From Pseudomonas sp. (lineage in GTDB: Bacteria > Pseudomonadota > Gammaproteobacteria > Pseudomonadales > Pseudomonadaceae): DNA of 64,000 nucleotides. How positions within the stretch are numbered: position 1 is the first letter of the stretch; each line of letters starts with the position of its first letter. The position numbers and the translations under genes are program-made. Below, piece after piece: positions 1 to 8,829 of this stretch. Below the pieces are notes generated by a model that was not told the origin of the DNA, did not search any database, and saw only the letters and a program-made list of their open reading frames with translations. The stretch lies in NCBI GenBank assembly GCA_030656145.1, contig JAUSOF010000002.1:124001-188000 (forward strand), in the 5' to 3' direction.

Positions 1-321
1 GGGCATGAGGGCGCCGAGTATTTCAAAGAGCTGGTCAAGAGCGGCGAAAGCGTCGAGAAGCAAGGCAAGACACTGGTCAATGAGCAGGTCGAAGCAGCCA
101 ATAGCCAGATCGATAGCGTCAAGAGCAGCGTGACCAGCAACGTCAACAGCGTGAAAGATAAAGTTGAAGTGCAACTCGATAAAATCGAGAAGGCGTTCGA
201 CACCCGTGTAGCCAGTGCGCTCAACCGTATCGGCATCCCATCCAAGCAGGATGTTGCAGTACTGTCTGCTAAGCTTGATCAGCTGAGCGCGTTGCTCGAG
301 CAAGTCGCGCGTACCAAATAA
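1..321 (+). CDS. phaI: PHA granule-associated phasin PhaI, 3' part (5' end outside window)
   Basis: The reading frame is open from the first base and ends in TAA, giving 106 visible residues. The visible part is a phasin-like amphipathic, heptad-rich helix full of Lys, Glu, Val and Ser. It ends in a segment (AFDTRVASALNRIGIPS then a short coiled coil) that is closely paralleled in the next gene, phaF. PhaI coats medium-chain-length polyhydroxyalkanoate granules and is usually the shorter partner of PhaF, encoded just before it in the same operon. The gap to phaF is 10 bp and holds a good RBS (AGGAGAA), so the two are co-transcribed. The first GTG in the window (position 130) is internal to the helix, not a real start; the true start and promoter lie upstream of the window. 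Confidence 0.9.
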   Translation, partial: GHEGAEYFKELVKSGESVEKQGKTLVNEQVEAANSQIDSVKSSVTSNVNSVKDKVEVQLDKIEKAFDTRVASALNRIGIPSKQDVAVLSAKLDQLSALLEQVARTK

Positions 322-331
322 GGAGAACAGC

Positions 332-1033
332 ATGGCCGTCAAAAAGAAAATCGAAAAGCAGACCAGCTCTTGGATCGGCGAAGTTGAAAAGTACTCGCGT
401 CAGATCTGGTTGGCGGGCCTGGGGGCTTACTCCAAAGTCAGCAAGGACGGCACCAAGCTGTTCGACACGCTGGTCAAGGACGGCGAAAAAGCCGAGAAGC
501 AGGCCAAGAGCGAAGTCGAGAAGCAAGTCGATGCCGTGAAGTCCACCGTCGAGTCGAAAGTGGGCAGCACCCGCTCCAAGGTCGACGAGGTCAAGGACCG
601 GGCTATTGGTAAGTGGGGCGAGCTGGAAGAGGCGTTCGACAAGCGTTTGAACAACGCTATCTCGCGTCTCGGTGTACCGAGCCGCAATGAAGTGAAAGCG
701 CTCAACGCCAAGGTCGACAGCCTGACCAAGCAGATCGAGCAATTGACCGGCGTTTCGGTCAAGTCGGTCAAGCCAGCCGCTAAGCCGGCTGCAAAAGCAG
801 CTGCTAAACCTGCGGTCAAAGCTGCAGCCAAACCAGCGGTCAAAGCCGCCGCCAAACCTGCAGTTAAAGCTGCCGCCAAGCCAGCTGCAGCCAAGCCTGC
901 GGTAAAGGCTGTGGCCAAGCCGGCAGCCAAGGCCGCCGCTAAACCTGCGGTCACTACTGCCCCCGTCGCAGCTGAGCCAGCTGCTGCTCCGGCAGCCGTA
1001 GCGGCTCCAGTAACACCGGCCAGCCAGTCCTAA
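332..1033 (+). CDS. phaF: PHA granule-associated phasin PhaF with histone H1-like tail
   Basis: This 233-residue protein has two parts. Residues 1 to about 140 form the phasin domain (N-terminal SSWIGEVEKYSRQIWLAGLGAY, a long charged helix, then a leucine-zipper-like stretch). From about residue 143 to 215 there is a lysine/alanine/proline tail made of AAKPAVKA-type repeats, ending in an Ala/Pro-rich segment. In the family the N-terminus binds PHA granules and the basic tail binds DNA non-specifically, so that granules segregate with the nucleoid. It follows phaI by 10 bp behind an AGGAGAA RBS. The gene converges on phaD and is closed by a strong hairpin. The Ala/Lys repeats also create a long antisense open frame that is not a gene. 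Confidence 0.96.
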   Translation: MAVKKKIEKQTSSWIGEVEKYSRQIWLAGLGAYSKVSKDGTKLFDTLVKDGEKAEKQAKSEVEKQVDAVKSTVESKVGSTRSKVDEVKDRAIGKWGELEEAFDKRLNNAISRLGVPSRNEVKALNAKVDSLTKQIEQLTGVSVKSVKPAAKPAAKAAAKPAVKAAAKPAVKAAAKPAVKAAAKPAAAKPAVKAVAKPAAKAAAKPAVTTAPVAAEPAAAPAAVAAPVTPASQS

Positions 1034-1053
1034 AGACTCACCGCCGTAAACAC

Positions 1054-1087
1054 CAACGCCCGGCCTAGTGCCGGGCGTTGTCGTTTT
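1054..1087 (+). terminator. Rho-independent terminator of phaI-phaF
   Basis: An 11-bp perfect stem (left arm CAACGCCCGGC at 1054-1064, right arm 1070-1080) with a 5-nt loop is followed by TCGTTTT. It lies 20 bp after the phaF stop and 28 bp before the 3' end of the convergent phaD. Confidence 0.85.
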
Positions 1088-1114
1088 CGGTAGTTGATGC
1101 AGGCGTTATGCGGT

Positions 1115-1729
1115 TCAGGCTTCCAGGTAGCGACGCGCCAAATGTTCGGCGGCGAAGCGTGATTCAGTCGTCAGGTGCGGCGCCACCAGCATCATTACCT
1201 GATAGACCACCAGGCGGCTTTCTCCCTCGCGGCCGATGATGCGTTGGTAATCCATGGAGAACAGCAGGGTCAGGGTGATCTGCTCGACCAGTTGGCCCAG
1301 GGACGCGGTGTCGCTGAGCAGCTGGTCTTCTGCCTTTAGTCGCGCCAGCAGTGATGCCAGGGTGCGCTTCAGTGCGTTAAGCCAGTTGCGGATGCCGCGG
1401 GCCAGTTTTGGCAGGCGCCCGGCCAGGTTGGATAAGTCCTGGAACAGAAACCGGTAGTGCGCCATACGCTCGACGATCAGGTGCAGGAACAGCCAGTAGT
1501 CCTCCACATCCAGGCGTACATCGTCAGGCGGATTGAGCAGCGGCGCGAGTTCTGCCTGGAAGCGTTCGAGCAAGCCGAGAATCAGCGGTTCCTTGCCATG
1601 GAAGTGGTAGTACAGGTTGCCCGGACTGATCCCCAGTTCATTGGCGATTTCCAGGATGGATACATTGGGCTCGCCTTGCTGGTTGAACAGCATCAGCGCG
1701 CACTCAAGGATGCGGTCGCGGGTTTTCAT
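1115..1729 (-). CDS. phaD: TetR-family regulator PhaD
   Basis: This 204-residue TetR-type protein has an N-terminal helix-turn-helix at residues 5-50 (IANELGISPGNLYYHFHGKE is the recognition region). A C-terminal ligand domain of the TetR_C/PhaD kind follows. In P. putida PhaD activates the phaC1 and phaI promoters in response to a fatty-acid-derived ligand. The gene is the last of the minus-strand phaC1-phaZ-phaC2-phaD run and lies 76 bp after phaC2, with a hairpin in the spacer. It is the only regulator visible in the locus. Confidence 0.93.
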   Translation of the reverse strand: MKTRDRILECALMLFNQQGEPNVSILEIANELGISPGNLYYHFHGKEPLILGLLERFQAELAPLLNPPDDVRLDVEDYWLFLHLIVERMAHYRFLFQDLSNLAGRLPKLARGIRNWLNALKRTLASLLARLKAEDQLLSDTASLGQLVEQITLTLLFSMDYQRIIGREGESRLVVYQVMMLVAPHLTTESRFAAEHLARRYLEA

Positions 1730-1767
1730 CCGGTCTTCTTATGCTGGCAGTGAGGTCTGGAAGATAA

Positions 1768-1791
1768 CTGGCCGAAGGTGGCTTCGGCCAG
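1768..1791 (-). terminator. Hairpin between phaC2 and phaD (possible attenuator)
   Basis: A perfect 10-bp stem (CTGGCCGAAG / CTTCGGCCAG) with a 4-nt loop sits 14 bp after the phaC2 stop. On the transcribed strand it is followed by TTATCTT, a short U-rich tail. It probably terminates or attenuates the phaC1ZC2 transcript before phaD. This is inferred from structure only. Confidence 0.55.
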
Positions 1792-1805
1792 TATTCGGTC
1801 GCGTG

Positions 1806-3488
1806 CTAGCGCACATGCACATAGGTGCCGGGCGCGGCCTCCATCGCGGGGTACTGCGCATTACCCAAGACGGTGAGGGTCTCGCGCTGCTCCCCCGCGT
1901 GTTCCTGGGTCCAGTTCAGCCACTGCGGCCACCAACTGCCGTCGTGCTTGTGCGCATCGTGGTACCAGGCCCGCGGGTCGGCGCTGAGCGTGTTGCTCTC
2001 GAGGTAGTTGGCCTTGGGGTTGCCCGGCGGGTTGAGAATACTCTGGATATGCCCGCTGTTGGACAGGATGAAGCGTTTGTTGCCGCCGATCAGCAGGGTC
2101 GAGCGGTATACCGCGTCCCAGGGGGTGATGTGATCGTTGATCCCGGCGACGTTAAAGCTGTCGACGGTGACCTTGCGCAGGTCAACCGGGGTGCCACAGA
2201 TCTCCATGCCGCCGGCACGGATCAATGGGTTGTGCTGGAAGAAGTCGATCAGGTCGCCGTGCAGGGCGGCCGGCAGGCGGGTGTTGTCGTTGTTCCAGTA
2301 GAGAATGTCGAAGGCCGGCGGCTGCTTGCCGAGCAGGTAGTTGTTGATCCAGTAGTTCCAGATCAGGTCGTTGGGGCGCATCCAGGCGAACACTTTTGCC
2401 ATGTCGCGGCCGTCCAGTACGCCCTGCTGGTAGGAGCGACGTTTGGCTGCTTCCAGGGTTTTTTCGTCGGCGAAGAGCATCGCCGGGCTGTCGATCTGGC
2501 TGTCCAGCAGGCTGACCATGTAGGTGGCGCTGGCAACTTTGCGCAGCTGTCGCTTGGCTTGCAGGTGTCCTTGCAGGGCGGCGATGGTCAGGCCGCCCGC
2601 GCAGGCCCCCAGCAGGTTGACGTCCTTGCTGGCGGTGATTGCCCGGCATACATCGATCGCCTCCTCGATCGCCTGTACATAGCTGGAGAGGCCCCATTCG
2701 CGGTGCCGCGCATCAGGATTGCGCCAGCTGACGATGAACACCTGCAGGCCGTTCTTCAGGGCGTACTGGACGAAGCTCTTGTCTGGCGACAGGTCGAAGA
2801 TGTAGTACTTGTTGATCTGTGGCGGGACGATCAGCAGGGGGCGGGCGTATTGTTTTTCGCTCATCGGCTTGTACTGGATCAGCTCCAGCATTTCATTGCG
2901 AAACACCACCGCACCGGGAGTGGCGGCCAGGCTGCGGCCGACTTCGAAGGCCCGTTTGTTGACTTGGCTGGGCATGCCGTTGTTATGCAGCAGGTCATCG
3001 AGCAGGTGGCCCAGGCCTTTGACGACGCTGCTGCCGCCACTGTTGAATAGCTCCTTGAGCGCCAGCGGGTTGAGCAGGGTGTTGGAGGGCGATAGGGCGT
3101 CGCCAAGGACGCTGACCACAAAGCGCGCGCGGCTGCGGTCATCGGCGCTCATGTCGCTTTCCTCGATCCAGCTGCCCAGCTGGTTTTGCCAGGCCAGGTA
3201 GGCCTGCAGGCTGCGCCGGTAAAACGGGTTTAGTTGCCAGGTCGGATCGGCAAAGCGTACGTCTTTCGGGTTGACCTTGTATGGCGTATCACCGAGCAGA
3301 ACGCGGCCCAACTGTCCGCCCAGGGCCAGCGCATGGCGGGCGCTGTGAGCGGGCTGCCGCAAACCCTGCAAGGCCAGGCTGCGCAGGGTGGAGAGCATGT
3401 CTCTGGCACGTAAGCCGACGACGGCACTTTGGACATTCATTGCGCCGGCCGGTGCTGGCAGGCTAGGTGTCGGGGGTTGTTTGCGCAT
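1806..3488 (-). CDS. phaC2: Class II PHA synthase PhaC2
   Basis: The protein polymerises (R)-3-hydroxyacyl-CoA of medium chain length at the granule surface. At 560 residues it has the standard length of PhaC2. A PhaC_N domain is followed by an alpha/beta hydrolase core. The catalytic triad is intact: Cys296 in the lipase-box-like GACAGG, Asp452 in the NDH segment, and His480 in SGHIQS. The ATG at 3488 is preferred because GGAG lies 9 nt upstream; an in-frame TTG 15 bases earlier overlaps that ribosome site. It is clearly paralogous to phaC1 in this window. The gene lies between phaZ and phaD, with an unusually long 357-bp spacer after phaZ. Confidence 0.96.
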   Translation of the reverse strand: MRKQPPTPSLPAPAGAMNVQSAVVGLRARDMLSTLRSLALQGLRQPAHSARHALALGGQLGRVLLGDTPYKVNPKDVRFADPTWQLNPFYRRSLQAYLAWQNQLGSWIEESDMSADDRSRARFVVSVLGDALSPSNTLLNPLALKELFNSGGSSVVKGLGHLLDDLLHNNGMPSQVNKRAFEVGRSLAATPGAVVFRNEMLELIQYKPMSEKQYARPLLIVPPQINKYYIFDLSPDKSFVQYALKNGLQVFIVSWRNPDARHREWGLSSYVQAIEEAIDVCRAITASKDVNLLGACAGGLTIAALQGHLQAKRQLRKVASATYMVSLLDSQIDSPAMLFADEKTLEAAKRRSYQQGVLDGRDMAKVFAWMRPNDLIWNYWINNYLLGKQPPAFDILYWNNDNTRLPAALHGDLIDFFQHNPLIRAGGMEICGTPVDLRKVTVDSFNVAGINDHITPWDAVYRSTLLIGGNKRFILSNSGHIQSILNPPGNPKANYLESNTLSADPRAWYHDAHKHDGSWWPQWLNWTQEHAGEQRETLTVLGNAQYPAMEAAPGTYVHVR

Positions 3489-3845
3489 GCGGCGACACTC
3501 CAAAGCTATCCGTGATCAGGGTGCAGTACAGCAAGGCTTATACCAAGAAGACTGTCAGTCTGCAGACTAGCAGCCGATGTGGTCAGTGGGTTGATTCAAA
3601 ACAGGATGTTTGCAGTTAATGGGCAAGGCGCAGAGCCGATGTTTATGGCAAGGAGCCGCCACGCAGTGTAAGTGGTTCATGAGCTGACCAGCAGGCCAGC
3701 GCAGGGTGGTGCTGTGCATGTTACGGCACATGCAATCAGGCGCTGCACCGAGATGGGGCATCAGGGCAGCGCTCGCGGCGTTGACGGCTGAAAGACGGCC
3801 ACTCTGTTGAATGCAGCTGGCGCGCGCGAGCGTTTTCAGCGCATC
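3489..3845. promoter_or_regulatory. 357-bp phaZ-phaC2 spacer with a 12-bp palindrome
   Basis: No convincing gene lies here; the short open frames lack ribosome sites and recognisable composition. The only clear structure is a perfect 12-bp palindrome, AGTCTGCAGACT at 3557-3568, about 70 bp upstream of the phaC2 start. It is a candidate operator for a separate phaC2 promoter. No good -35/-10 pair was identified, so the function is open. Confidence 0.35.
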
Positions 3846-4703
3846 TCATTGCTGACGAGCAGGCGCAGGCTGTGGGTGCATCACGGCACGTTGGAGCTCT
3901 TCGGCGAGGAATTTCATGATGATCGGTGCTACGGCCTCGGCGCGAGTCACCAGGAACAGATGACCATCGTCGATTACGTGCAGTTCGGCGTTCGGGATGC
4001 GCCATGCCAGCAGGCGCATGTTGATCAGCGGGATCAGCGGATCATCGTCACCGGCCAGCACCAGGGTCGGCTGACGGATTTTGTGCAGCCAGTGGATGCT
4101 GGTCCAGCCAAGGCCGGCGAATAACTGCCAGTAGTAGCCCATTTTGCCGCCCGAGCGCACCTTGCTGGCATGTGCCAGGGCCAGCTTGGGGTCGCGGCGA
4201 AAGGCGCCGCCGTAGATGTCCGGGGCAATCTGCACGCCATAGGATGGCTGCACATAGCGTCGTGGACTGGCCATGCGCCAGAGTACCTTGGGCTTGCCCG
4301 GCACCATCACCGCCCCGGCTGATGTGGCGGCCAGCACTAGTTTTTTGCAGCGTTCCGGATAGTCATGGGCGAACTGTTGTGCCAGGGCGCCGCCCCAGGA
4401 CACGCCGATTACATTGACCTGGCCGTAATCCAGGTAATCCAGCATGCGCGCTGCGAGCTTGGCCAGGCCGGAGAAGCGGAAGGGGGTGCTGGGGGTCGAT
4501 GAACCGCCCACGCCAGGCACGTCGAAGGCGATTACTTCAAGGTCGCTGTCGAGTGCCCGAACGAAGGGCATGACCAGTTCCAGGTTGGCGCCGATGCCAT
4601 TGAAGATCAGTAGCGGCGCCATTTTCCCGCTACCGGGGCGAACGGCGGTACGGATGGTTTGGCCATCCAGGTCGATGGTGCGAAAAACAAATGGTAATGA
4701 CAT
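3846..4703 (-). CDS. phaZ: Intracellular PHA depolymerase PhaZ
   Basis: This 285-residue alpha/beta hydrolase hydrolyses stored medium-chain-length PHA back to hydroxyacids at the granule. The triad is visible at the positions known for the Pseudomonas enzyme: Ser102 in GVSWGG, Asp221 in the DDDPLIP loop and His248 in DDGHLF. The oxyanion region is FNGIGAN. It has no signal peptide, as expected for the intracellular enzyme. The gene sits between phaC1 (154 bp upstream) and phaC2, the classical phaC1-Z-C2 order, so synthesis and mobilisation are co-expressed. The start at 4703 has a weak AGGG-type ribosome site. Confidence 0.95.
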   Translation of the reverse strand: MSLPFVFRTIDLDGQTIRTAVRPGSGKMAPLLIFNGIGANLELVMPFVRALDSDLEVIAFDVPGVGGSSTPSTPFRFSGLAKLAARMLDYLDYGQVNVIGVSWGGALAQQFAHDYPERCKKLVLAATSAGAVMVPGKPKVLWRMASPRRYVQPSYGVQIAPDIYGGAFRRDPKLALAHASKVRSGGKMGYYWQLFAGLGWTSIHWLHKIRQPTLVLAGDDDPLIPLINMRLLAWRIPNAELHVIDDGHLFLVTRAEAVAPIIMKFLAEELQRAVMHPQPAPARQQ

Positions 4704-4857
4704 GCGCGCAGGCCCTATGAATTAAAACACTGGAGGAGACCGTCCAGGCCACTTCCAGAACTGCCAGAGCAAACCTGGCCGCCGGCGCGGCTGGAGTGCC
4801 GGTTGGGCGAGCGGCACTTCCAGGTGCCGCGGGCAGTAGTGCGCAGTGCGCAGTCGA

Positions 4858-6537
4858 TCAGCGTTCGTGCACGTAGGTACCTGGTGCAGCCTCGCCTGGC
4901 GGGAACTGTTTGTTACCCAGTTTGGAGGGGGCTTTTTTGCTTGCGCCCGAGCGCTCGCTCAGCCACTTCTGCCAATGCAGCCACCAGGAGTCGGTGTGCT
5001 TGGTCGCGCTTTCCTGCCAGTCTTTCGGCTCGAACGGCAGTTCCGTGTTGGTCATGTAGCGCGACTTGGGATTACCCGGTGGGTTGAGGATGCTCTGGAT
5101 ATGCCCGCTGCTGGACAGGACAAACTCGCATTTGCCGCCGAACAAATGGGCTGACTTGTAGCACGCCTCCCAGGGTGTGATGTGATCGGTGGTCCCGGCG
5201 AGGCAGAAAACGTCGCAGGTGACCTGCTTGAGGTTGATCGGCGTGCCGCAGACTTCCAGGGCGCCGGGGCGAATCAGCGGGTTGGTCTTGAACATGTCGA
5301 TGAACTCGCCATGCAGTGCCGCGGGCAGACGCGTGGTGTCGTTGTTCCAGTAGAGAATGTCGAACACTGGTGGTTCGTTGCCGAGCAGGTAGTTATTGAC
5401 CCAGTAGTTCCAGATCAGGTCGTTGGGGCGCATCCAGGCGAATACCTTGGCCATGTCGCTGCCTTCAATGACGCCGGCCTGGTAGGAGCGGCGCTTGGCC
5501 ATCTCCAGGGTCTTGTCATCGGCAAACAGGGCGACCTGGGTATCCAGCTTGTTGTCCAGTACGCTGACCAGCAGGGTCAAGGCGTGCACCTTGTTTTCAC
5601 CCAGCGCCGCATAGTGACCGAGCAGCGACGCGGTGGTCAGGCCGCCCGAGCAGGCACCGAGCATATTGATGTCCTGGCTGCCGGTAATAGCGATGATCGC
5701 ATCGATGGCTTCCTTGAGTGCCTCGATATAGCTCGACAGGCCCCACTCGCGTTGCGCTTTGGTCGGGTTACGCCAGCTGACGACGAAGGTTTGTATGCCG
5801 CTGCGCAATAGAAAGCGTGCCAGGCTCTTTTCCGGCGACAGATCGAATACATAAAATTTGTTGATCTGTGGTGGTACGACCAGCAGCGGGCGTTCATGCA
5901 CCTGCTCTGTTATCGGTCGGTAGTGGATCAACTCCAACACGCTATTACGGAACACCACCGAGCCTTCCGTGGTGGCCAGGCTTTTGCCGACCTCGAACGC
6001 ATTCATGTCCACTTGGCTGGGCATGCCGCCGTTGTTGACAATGTCTTTGGCCAGGTGCGAGAGGCCGTCGAGCATGCTCTTGCCGCCGGTTTCAAAGAAG
6101 CGTTTGACTGCCGCCGGATTGGCCATGCTGTTGCTTGGTGCCATGGCATCGGTCATCAGGTTGACCAGGAAATGGCCGCGGTTGGCGTCCTGCTCCGACA
6201 TGTTGCTGTGCTCGACCCAGTCATGCAGTTCCTTGCGCCAGGCCAGGTAGGTTTGTAGATAGCGTTTGTACAGCGGATTCTGGCTCCAGGCCGGGTCGAC
6301 GAAGCGACGGTCATTGCTCTCGGGCTGCAGGTCGGATTTGCCAAACAGGACGTTTTTCAGTTCCACGCCAAAATGGGCGACGTGCTTGGCGCTGTGCAAT
6401 GGTTGCCGAATGGCTTGGGTGAATACTGTGCGTGCCGAGGTCAGTAGGTCTTTGCTTTGGATGCCGATGATCGGATTCAAGCCGAGGGTATTTTCCGAGG
6501 CTTGGGTCTTCAGGACATCATTATTTTTTTCGGTCAT
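4858..6537 (-). CDS. phaC1: Class II PHA synthase PhaC1
   Basis: This 559-residue main medium-chain-length PHA synthase is the first gene of the minus-strand pha operon. Catalytic residues are Cys296 (GACSGG), Asp451 (TTDHITPW) and His479 (SGHIQS), matching the family numbering exactly. A PhaC_N region covers roughly residues 60-230. The ATG at 6537 follows a GGAGCG ribosome site at 8-nt spacing. A sigma-54-like promoter lies about 140 bp upstream. Compared with PhaC2, most sequence around the triad is shared while the N- and C-termini diverge, as is usual for the two paralogues. Confidence 0.97.
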   Translation of the reverse strand: MTEKNNDVLKTQASENTLGLNPIIGIQSKDLLTSARTVFTQAIRQPLHSAKHVAHFGVELKNVLFGKSDLQPESNDRRFVDPAWSQNPLYKRYLQTYLAWRKELHDWVEHSNMSEQDANRGHFLVNLMTDAMAPSNSMANPAAVKRFFETGGKSMLDGLSHLAKDIVNNGGMPSQVDMNAFEVGKSLATTEGSVVFRNSVLELIHYRPITEQVHERPLLVVPPQINKFYVFDLSPEKSLARFLLRSGIQTFVVSWRNPTKAQREWGLSSYIEALKEAIDAIIAITGSQDINMLGACSGGLTTASLLGHYAALGENKVHALTLLVSVLDNKLDTQVALFADDKTLEMAKRRSYQAGVIEGSDMAKVFAWMRPNDLIWNYWVNNYLLGNEPPVFDILYWNNDTTRLPAALHGEFIDMFKTNPLIRPGALEVCGTPINLKQVTCDVFCLAGTTDHITPWEACYKSAHLFGGKCEFVLSSSGHIQSILNPPGNPKSRYMTNTELPFEPKDWQESATKHTDSWWLHWQKWLSERSGASKKAPSKLGNKQFPPGEAAPGTYVHER

Positions 6538-6660
6538 CTACGACGCTCCATTGTCCTGCGGCGAATACCGGCATGCTGCTGTGCGTGGCGACACAGTAAA
6601 TAGGAGCCTGGTATTGCTCGGGTTTCGGGGGCGGATTAGCTCCGCATCTCTATATGCGCT

Positions 6661-6693
6661 TTGCCAGTCGGCAAGTGCAGGGTACTTGCCAGT
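6661..6693 (-). promoter_or_regulatory. Sigma-54-like promoter of phaC1 embedded in an inverted repeat
   Basis: On the minus strand TGGCAAG-N4-CTGCA (6676-6691) matches the -24/-12 consensus TGGCACG-N4-TTGCA, with the exact 10-nt spacing between the invariant GG and GC. It overlaps an inverted repeat (GGCAAGT 6670-6676 / ACTTGCC 6684-6690). The octamer TTGCCAGT also occurs as a direct repeat at 6661 and 6686. Sigma-54 dependence of phaC1 is reported in Pseudomonas; use of this exact site is inference. The remainder of the 450-bp gap 6538-6987 shows no gene I can support. Confidence 0.6.
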
Positions 6694-6987
6694 TCCTTGG
6701 TTACCCGAGTTTGTTGATTTGCGCAAGCTGGCCGCAATGCAGACCAAATGCGCGAAGAGTATGCCGAGATAGATTAGAAAGTGCGCTCTAACCTCCGGTT
6801 GCCCATGCCAGCACGCTCGCCAGAAGCGCGCTGCAGGTAGTTGCTCGGGTCGCGAAGGCTCTGGCCCGCACGTTTGGTCGGCCAGCGTCGAGAGCGGGTG
6901 AAAAGCTGGGCCTGTTTACAGGCGCCTGGAGGTGGTTGCGCCGCGGTGCTCGGCGATGTCACAACCGCCGATGTTCCCGGCAGGTTG

Positions 6988-7359
6988 TTAGAGCATCAGC
7001 TTGACCACGAACTCATCCGGGTCGCGAGATTTCCCCGCCGCCGCCAGTGCAGCCAGATAGTCGGCCCACAGGCTGTCCTGGTGGGTGGCCAGTTGATGGA
7101 GGTAGTCCCAGCTGAACAGGCCGCTGTCGTGGCCATCGTCGAAGCAGAGTTTCAGGGCGTAATTGCCTGCCGGCTCAACGCCGCTAAGGGCGACATGCAG
7201 CTTGCCGGTCTGCAGGATGGGTTTGCCATGGCCTTGCACCTCGGCTGAAGGCGAATGCACACGCAGGAATTCTGCAGGCAGGGTGTAACTGGCGCTGCCG
7301 TACTGCAGCTCCAGGGTTCGCGATGCCTTGTGCAGTTTGACGGCGCTGGGAATGTGCAT
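6988..7359 (-). CDS. DUF971 (gamma-butyrobetaine hydroxylase-like N-terminal) protein
   Basis: This 123-residue protein is a single DUF971 domain: HKASRTLELQYGSASYTLPAEFLRVHSPSAEVQGHG at the N-terminal half, then an NYALKLCFDDGHDSGLFSWDYLHQL core. The domain is found at the N-terminus of gamma-butyrobetaine dioxygenases and as free-standing small proteins in proteobacteria; the function of the free form is not established. The start at 7359 is chosen because conserved sequence begins there and the longer frame upstream runs into a REP-like repeat. It follows hslU by 102 bp and is likely the last gene of the hslVU operon, a common arrangement in this group. Confidence 0.85.
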   Translation of the reverse strand: MHIPSAVKLHKASRTLELQYGSASYTLPAEFLRVHSPSAEVQGHGKPILQTGKLHVALSGVEPAGNYALKLCFDDGHDSGLFSWDYLHQLATHQDSLWADYLAALAAAGKSRDPDEFVVKLML

Positions 7360-7383
7360 GGCGGGTTCCGCAAAGGGGGGTGG

Positions 7384-7454
7384 TGTAGGAGCGAGGGGGA
7401 CGTCTAGTCCTTGCTCGCGATCATGACAAATCGTGAGCAAGCTCGCTGCTACAG
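7384..7454. repeat. REP-like nested palindrome between hslU and DUF971 gene
   Basis: Outer arms TGTAGGAGCGAG (7384-7395) and CTCGCTGCTACA (7442-7453) pair at 11 of 12 positions. Inner arms TTGCTCGCGAT (7411-7421) and ATCGTGAGCAA (7430-7440) pair at 10 of 11. The GTAGGAGCGAG...TTGCTCGCGA sequence is typical of Pseudomonas repetitive extragenic palindromes. It could stabilise the hslVU mRNA 3' end or terminate it. Confidence 0.8.
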
Positions 7455-7461
7455 GCTGCTT

Positions 7462-8802
7462 TTAAAGAATATAGCGCGACAGGTCTTCGTCTTCAGCCAG
7501 CTCGCCGAGGTGGCCGTTGACGTAGTCGGCATCAATATGGATCGGCTTCTCGTCGTGCTGGGCCGCCAGGTCGCCGGCGCTGAACGACACTTCCTCAAGC
7601 AACCGCTCAAGCAGGGTGTGCAGGCGGCGTGCACCGATGTTCTCGGTCTTCTCGTTGACCTGCCAGGCGATCTCGGCGATGCGCTTGATACCGTCGGCGG
7701 CGAACTCGATTTTCAAGCCTTCGGTGTTGAGCAGGGCAATGTACTGCTCGGTCAGTGAGGCGTGCGGTTCGGTGAGGATGCGCTCGAAATCTTCCGGCGA
7801 CAGCGCCTTGAGTTCGACGCGGATCGGCAGGCGCCCCTGCAGTTCCGGCACCAGGTCGCTGGGTTTGCTCAGGTGGAAAGCGCCGGAAGCAATAAACAGG
7901 ATGTGATCGGTTTTGACCATGCCCAGCTTGGTGTTGACCGTACAGCCTTCGATCAGTGGCAGCAGGTCGCGCTGCACGCCTTCGCGGGAAACATCGGCGC
8001 CACCGACGTTGCCGCGCTTGGCGACCTTGTCGATCTCGTCGATGAAGACGATGCCATTTTGTTCCACGGCTTCCAGGGCGCGGGCTTTCAGCTCTTCCTC
8101 GTTGACCAGACGCGCGGCTTCTTCGTCGCGCACCAGCTTGAGGGCTTCCTTAACCTTGAGGGTGCGGCTCTTCTTCTTGCCCTTGCCCATGCTGGAGAAC
8201 AGGTTCTGCAACTGGTTGGTCATCTCTTCCATGCCCGGCGGGGTCATGATCTCGATACCGGCCGGACTGTCGGCCACCTCGATGTCGATGTCCTTGTCAT
8301 CCAGTTGGCCTTCGCGCAGACGCTTGCGGAACAGCTGGCGGGTGTTGGAGTCGCTGCTCGGTGCGGGGTCTTCATTGAAGCCGGCACGCGCAGGGGGTAG
8401 CAGGGCATCGAGGATGCGCTCTTCGGCGGCGTCCTCGGCGCGGTGGCGGACTTTGACGATTTCCTGCTCGCGCAGCATCTTCACCGCGGCATCGGCCAGG
8501 TCGCGAATGATCGACTCAACGTCGCGGCCAACGTAGCCGACTTCGGTGAACTTGGTCGCTTCGACCTTGATGAAGGGGGCGCCCGCCAGTTTGGCCAGGC
8601 GCCTTGCGATTTCGGTCTTGCCGACGCCGGTCGGGCCGATCATCAGGATGTTCTTTGGTGTCACTTCGGCGCGCAGCTCCAACGGCAGCTGCATGCGCCG
8701 CCAGCGGTTGCGCAGGGCGATGGCCACGGCACGCTTGGCGTCGTCCTGGCCGATGATGTGGCGGTTGAGTTCGTGAACGATCTCGCGGGGCGTCATGGAC
8801 AT
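7462..8802 (-). CDS. hslU: HslU, ATPase subunit of the HslVU protease
   Basis: This 446-residue AAA+ unfoldase forms a hexameric cap on HslV and feeds it substrates in the cytoplasm. The Walker A motif is GPTGVGKT at residues 56-63, and Walker B is in [11 protein letters not shown]. The inserted I-domain lies between them, and the C-terminus ends in RYIL, the tail that docks into and activates HslV. The start MSMTPREIV matches the family, with GGAG 8 nt upstream. It lies 27 bp after hslV, in the standard order. Expression is expected to be heat-inducible through the promoter upstream of hslV. Confidence 0.98.
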   Translation of the reverse strand: MSMTPREIVHELNRHIIGQDDAKRAVAIALRNRWRRMQLPLELRAEVTPKNILMIGPTGVGKTEIARRLAKLAGAPFIKVEATKFTEVGYVGRDVESIIRDLADAAVKMLREQEIVKVRHRAEDAAEERILDALLPPARAGFNEDPAPSSDSNTRQLFRKRLREGQLDDKDIDIEVADSPAGIEIMTPPGMEEMTNQLQNLFSSMGKGKKKSRTLKVKEALKLVRDEEAARLVNEEELKARALEAVEQNGIVFIDEIDKVAKRGNVGGADVSREGVQRDLLPLIEGCTVNTKLGMVKTDHILFIASGAFHLSKPSDLVPELQGRLPIRVELKALSPEDFERILTEPHASLTEQYIALLNTEGLKIEFAADGIKRIAEIAWQVNEKTENIGARRLHTLLERLLEEVSFSAGDLAAQHDEKPIHIDADYVNGHLGELAEDEDLSRYIL

Positions 8803-8829
8803 AGCAGGCGGCTCCGAACGGGAATCGGC

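Noticed and set aside
427..954. Ala/Gly-rich minus-strand frame over phaF
   Set aside because: It is produced by the AAKPAVKA repeat of PhaF read backwards.
3567..3761. 64-codon Cys-rich minus-strand frame in the phaZ-phaC2 spacer
   Set aside because: It has no ribosome site and a composition typical of untranslated DNA; kept only as a described gap.
6538..6747. 69-codon minus-strand frame directly upstream of phaC1
   Set aside because: It covers the promoter and ribosome site of phaC1 and shows no family features.
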